DNA from: Chloroflexota bacterium
GTDB taxonomy: Bacteria > Chloroflexota > Ktedonobacteria > Ktedonobacterales > Ktedonobacteraceae
Length of the DNA stretch: 11,739 nucleotides
Direction of reading: 5' to 3'
Assembly (NCBI GenBank): GCA_005881295.1
Contig: VBHS01000201.1
Coordinates: 1 to 11,739, forward strand
A program made the position numbers and the translations under genes. Below the pieces are notes generated by a model, which saw only the letters and a program-made list of their open reading frames with translations, was not told the DNA's origin and ran no database searches. Shown here piece after piece: positions 7,067 to 11,739 of the stretch. The first letter of the stretch is position 1. Each line of letters begins with the position of its first letter.

Positions 7067-7879
7067 CTAACGAGGCGTCCAGTATCTCTCTAAATGTACC
7101 GTCTGTACGGGGCGAATGCCGTGTGTATATTCCTCCATCACTCTTCGCATATTGGCCCTATTGCCAAAATTCAATTCTACTTGAGAGGTGTAAAGACCTG
7201 AAGCCTCAATGCGAATAGGCAGCATTTCAGACATTTCGACAAACGCTGGTTCAAATGTGCCGCCTAATTCGTTTAGGCGCTCTTCAAGCGCTCCCTCTTC
7301 CAGGATATAAGGAAAATCTTCGTAGAGTTTGACATTTGCTCCGCGTTGAATCAGGCGATCCGCCGCGGAACAAACAATTTGATGGTCGATATGGCGGCCG
7401 ATGCCCAGGGGAGCGTACCAGACAGTATCGGGTAGTCGTTCGTGCAGCGTCACCAGGTTCTGAGCCAGTTGTTTATCGATCTCTATGTCAGCAGGGTGAA
7501 CCTCACCGCCCATCAGGAGTTCTCTCCGTGGATAGTATGCTGGATTACCGCGATAGATGGCATCGAGGTAGTCGAGCCAAAGATAATTGGCCTGGATATA
7601 ATCCAGCGCGCTTGCATCTTCTTTTCGCCGGTTTGCCACCATGCTTGCCGCATCTAGATTGGCTCCACCCATCTTTTTATGGATCTCAAAAGCATAGGGG
7701 CTGAGTTCCAGTCCTGACGATGGTATGCCGCCGAAAACGGTGATCACCAGCGGGCGTAATGCATTGTTCACCTGCACTGCTAGCGAGCCGCCGCAGGAGT
7801 AGACAACATCGTCGAAGTGCGGTGAGAGGAAAATATGCCGAGAACTTTTTGTAATATCTTCAAAGCTTGTGAGTTGCAA
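7067..7879 (-). CDS. PIG-L/LmbE-family zinc deacetylase
   Basis: With the chosen TTG start the protein has 270 residues. The family's metal site is present: SPHFDDVVYSCGG (19-31; His21, Asp24 as ligands, Asp23 as likely general base) and GIGRHIDHQ (160-168; His166 as third ligand). RRKED (84-88) is a conserved helix element. Family members remove acetyl groups from N-acetylglucosamine-containing substrates (MshB, BshB, GPI precursors). The substrate here is unknown, and no bacillithiol or mycothiol genes are nearby. TTG 7879 has AAGGAG 7 bases upstream. A longer frame from GTG 7960 has no such site, would add 27 unconserved residues, and starts directly on a possible -10 (TATACT). The gene stands alone between mutY and an intrinsic terminator. 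Confidence 0.85.
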   Translation of the reverse strand: MQLTSFEDITKSSRHIFLSPHFDDVVYSCGGSLAVQVNNALRPLVITVFGGIPSSGLELSPYAFEIHKKMGGANLDAASMVANRRKEDASALDYIQANYLWLDYLDAIYRGNPAYYPRRELLMGGEVHPADIEIDKQLAQNLVTLHERLPDTVWYAPLGIGRHIDHQIVCSAADRLIQRGANVKLYEDFPYILEEGALEERLNELGGTFEPAFVEMSEMLPIRIEASGLYTSQVELNFGNRANMRRVMEEYTHGIRPVQTVHLERYWTPR

Positions 7880-7951
7880 TGGTGCGCTCCTTATATAAAT
7901 ATACTTACATTGAAAAGAATGGTTTGCCTGGTTACCCCAAGTTTCAGCCTC

Positions 7952-7957
7952 AGTATA
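7952..7957 (-). promoter_or_regulatory. Possible -10 element for the PIG-L gene
   Basis: The minus strand reads TATACT about 73 bases before the chosen TTG start. The -35 region is weak (TTCTTG at 17 bases). It is listed because, if real, it rules out translation from GTG 7960, which lies immediately upstream of it. Confidence 0.25.
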
Positions 7958-8032
7958 CACGAAAATGGCAGTAGCAAGAAAGGGTATACCCAGTAATCTA
8001 TGAGCAAAAAAGAAAGTCGATAGTGCAGGTTG

Positions 8033-9016
8033 CTATGGTAGACAGACTCCCTCATTAGCGCAATCAAGTAGACCGTCTTTAGTGAGGCCCTCGACTAGTT
8101 TTTGTATCCATGGCATATCAGCATGGGTGAATGCTGGTTTGATTTGTGCCCCGAGGTCGGCGAGAGACACGCGTTGTCCACTGGGTACTGTACGTAGGTG
8201 GTCGATGATACGCCCACGAAAATAGCGGTTAGTGCTCTTGAAAGGCTGCACCTGGTAATCCGCCTTCTTCTCCGCGACTTTCCGTAATTGGCGGAGCACG
8301 GTTCCTGATGGAAATAGGCTGTACTGACTCATCTCTGTAAAGGCGCGGCAGCTTTCTTGCAACGGGCAATACGTGCACTGCGGATTGCTGCTGGTACAAG
8401 TGGTAGCGCCTAGATCCATGAGCGCCTGGTTCCAGCTATAGGCTTCACCGTTGGGCAAAATCTGTTCCGCAAACGTCAACATGTTCGCATCATTGAGTTT
8501 TTGCTCCGGGAATTCCAGACCAAGAAATATGCGATGAAGCACGCGCCGTATATTCGTATCGACGGTGGCCACCTGTTTACGATAAGCGAAGCAGGCAATA
8601 GCTCCAGCAGTATAGCGACCGACGCCTTTCAACTGAAGTAATCCATCAATGGTATCAGGGATACGGCCGTCGTATTCCGCGAGAACCTGGCGTGCAATCG
8701 ATTGAAGGTTCACGGCGCGCCTGTTATACCCGAGTGGTACCCAGACAGAGATAACATCAGCAGTGGAAGCCTGGGCCAGGTCAGCCAGGGTGGGAAACGC
8801 GGTGAGAAATTGCTCATACTTAGGCATTACACGATCTACCTGTGTTTGTTGGAGCATAATCTCTGAAACCAGAATAGCATAGGGATCATTTGTTGCACGC
8901 CAGGGTAAGTCGCGTTGCTCAGTACTATACCAGCGTAGTAAGGAACAATGAACCTGAGCAACCAGTTCAGGTTCGAGTTGAAAAGGAAAAGATGAAATCA
9001 GAGAACGTTTGCTCAT
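8033..9016 (-). CDS. mutY: MutY-type adenine DNA glycosylase, no NUDIX-like C-terminus
   Basis: This 327-residue HhH-GPD glycosylase removes adenine mispaired with 8-oxoguanine. The sequence shows DPYAILVSEIMLQQTQV (44-60) with catalytic Glu52, helix-hairpin-helix LKGVGRYTAGAI (129-140), and VDTNIRRVLHR (152-162) with catalytic Asp153. The 4Fe-4S cluster cysteines are 207, 214, 217 and 223 (C-x6-C-x2-C-x5-C). Tyr135 in GVGRYTAG replaces the Lys of endonuclease III, which fits a monofunctional MutY. MIG-type thymine glycosylases share this feature, so mismatch choice is not fully certain. After the cluster there is no NUDIX-like 8-oxoG-recognition domain; about residues 255-327 look like a small helical, possibly winged-helix, domain. 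The ATG at 9016 has only a weak ribosome site (GAGTGAAG), and it lies inside a strong inverted repeat. It begins 6 bases after the preceding ORF. Confidence 0.9.
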   Translation of the reverse strand: MSKRSLISSFPFQLEPELVAQVHCSLLRWYSTEQRDLPWRATNDPYAILVSEIMLQQTQVDRVMPKYEQFLTAFPTLADLAQASTADVISVWVPLGYNRRAVNLQSIARQVLAEYDGRIPDTIDGLLQLKGVGRYTAGAIACFAYRKQVATVDTNIRRVLHRIFLGLEFPEQKLNDANMLTFAEQILPNGEAYSWNQALMDLGATTCTSSNPQCTYCPLQESCRAFTEMSQYSLFPSGTVLRQLRKVAEKKADYQVQPFKSTNRYFRGRIIDHLRTVPSGQRVSLADLGAQIKPAFTHADMPWIQKLVEGLTKDGLLDCANEGVCLP

Positions 9017-9060
9017 GTAACTTCACTCAGATCGAGACGTGGCGCGCTGTGAAGTTACAT
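9015..9060. repeat. Perfect 12-bp inverted repeat over the mutY start
   Basis: ATGTAACTTCAC (9015-9026) is exactly complementary to GTGAAGTTACAT (9049-9060), with a 22-base spacer. In the minus-strand transcript the downstream arm contains the mutY ribosome-binding region and the first two bases of its AUG. The upstream arm is inside the end of the preceding ORF. A folded stem would hide the mutY start until a ribosome reads through the upstream gene. It could alternatively be a protein-binding palindrome. Confidence 0.75.
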
Positions 9061-9322
9061 CGCCATTCACATTTTGCTGGTTAACTTCTGGCTGAGCCTC
9101 GTTACGTTTACGAGCCATGAGAGAAAAAATGGTATCGCCACCTTCTTGCCAGCACTTTGCGTCAGGTGCTGGTAAATTCTCGCAAAGAATCCAGTCGTCA
9201 GCATCTTTGAGGACATGGCCCTTAATGCATTTCGCATACATTACGTTATCATTAAAATCGGGATCATCAGGTTTGACTCTAGGCGATGCAATCTTCGGAA
9301 TGAAAAACTTACACCAGGGCAC
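9023..9322 (-). CDS. Small hypothetical protein with four cysteines, 99 aa
   Basis: I do not recognise this protein. It starts at GTG 9322 behind AAGGAAGG (9 bases spacing), a convincing ribosome site. Cysteines are at 4, 32, 47 and 57, in contexts such as YAKCIKGH, WILCENLP and DAKCWQEG. They could bind a metal, though no known zinc pattern is clear. Residues 73-99 are hydrophilic, Gln/Asn/Ser-rich and probably disordered. There is no signal peptide or membrane helix. It precedes mutY by 6 bases and is likely in the same transcript, with a -10 at 9420-9425. The Cys-containing part is probably the functional domain. Confidence 0.6.
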   Translation of the reverse strand: MPWCKFFIPKIASPRVKPDDPDFNDNVMYAKCIKGHVLKDADDWILCENLPAPDAKCWQEGGDTIFSLMARKRNEAQPEVNQQNVNGDVTSQRATSRSE

Positions 9323-9419
9323 GGTTCTGTACCTTCCTTGTTCTCATTTGTTGACCCAAGCCAAGGGTCTTATCCCACCTGCTTCACTACTCGCATAGTT
9401 GATTGGCGAGGACAAATTC

Positions 9420-9425
9420 ATTATA
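9420..9425 (-). promoter_or_regulatory. -10 element (TATAAT) ahead of the 9023-9322 gene and mutY
   Basis: There is a perfect TATAAT on the minus strand, about 98 bases before the GTG at 9322. The -35 at 17 bases (TAGTTA) matches only three of six. The spacer contains AAGTTACA (9434-9441), the same octamer as in the inverted repeat at the mutY start, which hints at a regulator site. Confidence 0.5.
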
Positions 9426-9510
9426 GCGCATCGTGTAACTTTTAACTAGTGGCTTGTTTCCTTCGTTGCGGGTCTTGTAGCTAAGTAGAAAGACGTTTGA
9501 CGTGGCAAAG

Positions 9511-9553
9511 ATAGAAGTAAGGACGGTGAACATCCCGCTCGCCTTCCTTCTAT
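9511..9553. terminator. Imperfect hairpin downstream of the 9573-9869 gene, possible terminator
   Basis: ATAGAAGTAAGG (9511-9522) pairs with CCTTCCTTCTAT (9542-9553) with one internal mismatch, around a 19-base loop. It lies 20 bases after the stop of the minus-strand membrane protein gene, where a terminator is expected. The T tract that follows on the minus strand is short (CTTTG), so termination strength is doubtful. Together with the promoter at 9420-9425 this is all I see in the 250-base gap 9323-9572. Confidence 0.4.
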
Positions 9554-9572
9554 TTGTAGCAGGCTAGTATTC

Positions 9573-9869
9573 TCAGGCTCTCCGGTTAATAGCGCAACGC
9601 AACCACCAGGTGCCGGTCTTGCATGCGATAATCAGATAGAGCCATGCCCAGGGTTGATCGAGGATGCCATAGCTGGCGGTCATTGCCATGAAGAAAAAGG
9701 TGGCAATAGCGGAGATCTGCAACAAACGCCAATTGCGCCACTGCCATCGGAAGCTCCATATTCGAGCCCCGCGGTAATGCCACATCACCATCCCCGTACT
9801 CGTTATCAAGACCGTGGTCCCTATGATGCCGAGAGCACCCAGGCAAAGTGAAAGAATGGTAGTAGCCAT
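9573..9869 (-). CDS. Small three-helix membrane protein, hypothetical
   Basis: This 98-residue protein is unrecognised. It has three hydrophobic segments at about 5-28, 49-68 and 72-87, with an Arg/Trp-rich loop (HYRGARIWSFRWQWRNWR, 31-48) between the first two. That loop is probably cytoplasmic by the positive-inside rule. The ATG at 9869 has AAGGGCG about 8 bases upstream, and an extended -10 promoter lies 60 bases further up. It is divergent from the 10115 gene and followed by an imperfect hairpin. No conserved catalytic motif is visible. Confidence 0.6.
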   Translation of the reverse strand: MATTILSLCLGALGIIGTTVLITSTGMVMWHYRGARIWSFRWQWRNWRLLQISAIATFFFMAMTASYGILDQPWAWLYLIIACKTGTWWLRCAINRRA

Positions 9870-9929
9870 GCGGTTCGCCCTTTGTGTGTGTACCCGCGAA
9901 TCTACTCCTATATTAGGATGCTTTCTTGC

Positions 9930-9958
9930 ATTATATCATGAAGAGAGAAATTTGGCAG
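9930..9958 (-). promoter_or_regulatory. Promoter for the 9573-9869 membrane protein
   Basis: On the minus strand CTGCCA (9953-9958) is followed after 17 bases by TATAAT (9930-9935), preceded by TGA to form an extended -10. Transcription would start near 9923. The initial sequence TATAATGCAAG is identical to that at the rsfS promoter. Confidence 0.6.
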
Positions 9959-10042
9959 ACAGACATAATCCTAGTGTAGGTGGTGCCAGTATGCCAGAAG
10001 TACATGATCGGCAATGCATACGGAGAGATGGGCTAAATGGTG

Positions 10043-10085
10043 TATAATGGCTTCAATACCAGGCACACATATACTATTAAGGAGG
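10043..10085 (+). promoter_or_regulatory. Plus-strand -10 (TATAAT) and strong ribosome site AAGGAGG
   Basis: TATAAT at 10043-10048 has no clear -35. About 30 bases later comes AAGGAGG (10079-10085), the strongest ribosome-binding site in the window. It sits 6 bases before a CTG at 10092, not before the start of the 10115 ORF, which is 29 bases away. The CTG frame has only 12 codons and ends at 10130. This mismatch suggests either a short leader peptide or a frameshift at the start of the gene. Confidence 0.5.
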
Positions 10086-10114
10086 CCTGCCCTGAATATT
10101 AAGATCGTGAAAGG

Positions 10115-10477
10115 TTGTGGAGTGTGTTAGCTGAAGAATTAGTTGTGCTTGATGCTGATTCTCCTCTGTGGAGTGCAGCCAGGCCGCTGTTGGAGGCTGC
10201 TTTAAGGCTTGAACATCGGGAAGATAACTATTCCTGGCATGGTTGGAATAAACAGCAAATCAACGAGTTTCTCGCAGGTTTACCGCAGAGATGCAGTTTG
10301 GTGGTAGGAGTATGGGAAACATCTCTAGCAGAAGACGATGTAATTGAGCACGAAGCGCTGATGCTGGGCATTGTCTGCGAAGATAAAGGAGATATCCTGA
10401 CCGCGTTTGCCCGGCAGGGACGTTGTGTCATTATGGGAAACCAGACCGTTCACCACCACCAAAAGGAAGAGAGGTAA
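10115..10477 (+). CDS. Unrecognised protein upstream of dppA, start region probably frameshifted
   Basis: This 120-codon ORF has no function I can name. It is acidic and Leu/Glu-rich at the start, with RPLLEAALRLEHREDNYSWH in the middle and a Gly/Cys-containing end, ARQGRCVIMGNQTVHHH. The frame is open from just after a TAA at 10100 and reads DRERLWSVLAEELVVLDADS, which looks like coding sequence before the first possible start (TTG 10115 or GTG 10124). The good ribosome site at 10079-10085 fits a start in a different frame at 10092. One extra base near 10100 would give a continuous MNI-x-DRERLW start. The ORF ends 4 bases before dppA, so the two are surely co-transcribed and translationally linked. 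It may be a damaged gene. Confidence 0.55.
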   Translation: MWSVLAEELVVLDADSPLWSAARPLLEAALRLEHREDNYSWHGWNKQQINEFLAGLPQRCSLVVGVWETSLAEDDVIEHEALMLGIVCEDKGDILTAFARQGRCVIMGNQTVHHHQKEER

Positions 10478-10481
10478 CAGT

Positions 10482-11315
10482 ATGAAACTTTTTCTCTCAA
10501 CCGACTTTGAAGGAACGAGTGGTATTGTAGCCTGGGAACAGATCATTGAGGGCAATGCAGAATATGAGCAGGGCCGTAAATTGCTTACCAATGAAGTGAA
10601 TGCTGTCATTACGGGGGCGCAAGCAGCTGGAGCGACGGAATTTGTGGTCAACGATTCACATCATAATATGCGGAATCTGCATCCACAAGACCTTGCTGGG
10701 CAGGCCACATTGATTACTGGCAAGCATAAGCCCCTCTATATGATGGAAGGGCTTGATGCTAGCTTTGATGGTGTGTGTTTCGTCAGCTATCATGGCTCGA
10801 TTGGCGCGCAACAGGCTATTCTCTCTCATACATATAATCCAGGCGCTGTGTGGGAGGTGCGTATCAATAGCGAAATAGTGGGTGAGTCGGGTATCAATGC
10901 GCTCGTAGCCGCCCATTATGGTGTGCCAATCATTTTTGTCAGCGGCGATGAGGTAACTACACACGAGGCACAACTGGTTGCCCCTGCAGCAGAAAAGGTA
11001 GTTGTCAAGCAGTCTCTTGGACGATTTGCCGCGGCTCACATACACCCCTCGCTTGCCTGTGAACTGCTGCGCGATGGAGCCGGTCGGGCGGTGGTCAATA
11101 GAGACAAGATGCGCCCTCCGGAGTTTACGCTGCCGGTTTCCCTGGAGATCACCTTTCTCGTGGCTGATATGGCGGAGATGGCACAATGGGTGCGTGGTGT
11201 TGAACGAGTGGCACCACGCACGGTGAAGCTTGCCAGCGATAACAATAATCTGCTTGATCTTTACCGTATGTTCGTCACGGTTATTACGTTGACGAGATCG
11301 CTCGTTGACCGCTAG
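10482..11315 (+). CDS. dppA: D-aminopeptidase DppA (peptidase family M55)
   Basis: This 277-residue protein, close to the 274 of B. subtilis DppA, is a zinc-dependent self-compartmentalising decamer in that species. It releases D-amino acids from short peptides such as D-Ala-D-Ala. Metal ligands are visible: Asp8 and Glu10 (STDFEG), His60 (VNDSHHNM), His104 (VSYHGS) and Glu135 (VGESGINA), with His116 (LSHTYN) in the nucleophile position. VPIIFVSGDE follows the usual pattern. ATG 10482 has AGAGG 7 bases upstream; an upstream extension of the frame to 10407 overlaps the previous gene and is not conserved. It would recycle cell-wall or environmental D-peptides; no dpp transporter genes are present here. 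Its TAG is the first three bases of a 25-bp perfect inverted repeat. Confidence 0.93.
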   Translation: MKLFLSTDFEGTSGIVAWEQIIEGNAEYEQGRKLLTNEVNAVITGAQAAGATEFVVNDSHHNMRNLHPQDLAGQATLITGKHKPLYMMEGLDASFDGVCFVSYHGSIGAQQAILSHTYNPGAVWEVRINSEIVGESGINALVAAHYGVPIIFVSGDEVTTHEAQLVAPAAEKVVVKQSLGRFAAAHIHPSLACELLRDGAGRAVVNRDKMRPPEFTLPVSLEITFLVADMAEMAQWVRGVERVAPRTVKLASDNNNLLDLYRMFVTVITLTRSLVDR

Positions 11316-11374
11316 CTCATTGATAAGAGCGTTTTAGCTTGCGCATTGTCTAAAACGCTCTTATCAATGAGCTA
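11313..11374. repeat. Perfect 25-bp inverted repeat between convergent genes
   Basis: Bases 11313-11337 are exactly complementary to 11350-11374, leaving a 12-base loop. The left arm begins with the dppA stop codon; the right arm ends 3 bases before the stop of the convergent gene. There is no T run on either side, so it is not a classical intrinsic terminator. It could still act as a bidirectional transcript 3' end, an RNase-processed stem, or a palindromic element. Confidence 0.85.
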
Positions 11375-11377
11375 CAT

Positions 11378-11739
11378 TCAGGCAATAGTATGATCGGAAG
11401 ATGTGTGTGTGTCTTCTTCAACGCTGGTGCGACCACTCCGAGAGCGTTCGATATGATCAACCGTATCGGTTAGTACGCCGAGTCGATGTTCGAGATTCTG
11501 CGCTTGCTGGTGCAATGAACGGATCTCACTGGCTAGCTCGTGGAACTGCCCATTGAGGTGAGAAAGCCCTTTTTCCCCTTCGAATGTAGTAAGTGAATCC
11601 TCTTCTGCTACAGAGCGACGAATGGCTGGTTCTTCTGCATCTGCAGGTCTCAGTTTGACGGTTTGATTTCTATTTGTGGGTAGGGCTGGCAAGTGCTCCT
11701 GGTTTCTGCGCGTCGTCTCGGCCTTTTGTTCGCTGAGGC
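11378..11739 (-). CDS. Coiled-coil protein, 5' end outside window, hypothetical
   Basis: The frame is open from the window edge to a TGA at 11378, so the N-terminus probably lies outside. A TTG at 11692 with AGGAG only 3 bases upstream would give 104 residues but is a weak start. The visible part is hydrophilic. A charged N-terminal stretch is followed by a probable coiled coil, LNGQFHELASEIRSLHQQAQ, continuing NLEHRLGVLTDTVDHIE with hydrophobics at heptad spacing. It ends in a disordered Ser/Thr/Glu-rich tail. There is no signal peptide or membrane helix in this part. I cannot name the family. It converges on dppA. Confidence 0.6.
   Translation of the reverse strand, partial: LSEQKAETTRRNQEHLPALPTNRNQTVKLRPADAEEPAIRRSVAEEDSLTTFEGEKGLSHLNGQFHELASEIRSLHQQAQNLEHRLGVLTDTVDHIERSRSGRTSVEEDTHTSSDHTIA

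Noticed and set aside
7982..7991. GGGTATACCC palindrome between mutY and the PIG-L gene
   Set aside because: A 10-bp palindrome alone is common by chance and no second copy was seen.
7995..8032. T-rich stretch after the mutY stop as a terminator
   Set aside because: The minus strand has TTTCTTTTTT but only a weak stem of about four pairs before it; not enough to call.
10656..11186. 176-codon minus-strand open frame opposite dppA
   Set aside because: It lies wholly inside dppA, whose M55 motifs are clear, and its translation shows no domain-like pattern; an antisense shadow.

Overview
The window looks like chromosomal DNA from a free-living bacterium, most likely Chloroflexota (Ktedonobacteria-like). 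This is inferred from gene content and protein style: an archaeal-type MptA/FolE2 GTP cyclohydrolase, a MutY without the usual NUDIX end, a lamin-tail-domain surface protein, and a GlcD/GlcE pair. It is not based on a marker gene. No rRNA, tRNA, CRISPR array, insertion sequence or phage gene was seen.

Layout. From 1 to about 9870 everything is on the minus strand, so genes are listed in transcription order from high to low coordinates. A small three-helix membrane protein (9573-9869) is followed by a 99-residue Cys-containing protein (9023-9322), then mutY (8033-9016), and a PIG-L/LmbE deacetylase (7067-7879) with a clear intrinsic terminator behind it (6982-7015). Next come a broken folK fragment (6638-6811) and an ORF in which the C-terminal part of HPPK is joined to an MptA/FolE2 GTP cyclohydrolase (5505-6641). 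After these are rsfS with its own promoter (4980-5339), a 59-residue membrane protein (4769-4948), and a broken lamin-tail-domain surface protein (3915-4678). Last on this strand are glcD (2347-3810), glcE (983-2317), and a 5'-complete but window-truncated THUMP/FtsJ rRNA 2'-O-methyltransferase overlapping glcE (1-986). On the plus strand, an unrecognised 120-residue gene (10115-10477) sits 4 bases ahead of the D-aminopeptidase dppA (10482-11315). A convergent, window-truncated coiled-coil gene (11378-11739) ends the window. A perfect 25-bp inverted repeat separates dppA from it.

How the genes work together. GlcD/GlcE are the flavin subunits of a glycolate or other 2-hydroxyacid oxidase; the iron-sulfur subunit GlcF is not present. 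FolK and MptA/FolE2 belong to pterin/folate synthesis, but HPPK here cannot be active. RsfS and the methyltransferase act on the ribosome. MutY repairs oxidised-guanine mispairs. DppA and the LmbE-like enzyme are metal-dependent hydrolases of peptides and amide-linked sugars.

The most notable signal is that two genes (folK and the lamin-tail gene) each keep both ends but lack the middle of a conserved domain and change frame at the join. A third gene (at 10115) appears shifted at its start. This suggests local gene decay or an assembly/consensus problem. Two strong inverted repeats lie on gene boundaries, one of them folding over the mutY start codon. No complete novel defence or mobile system was recognised.
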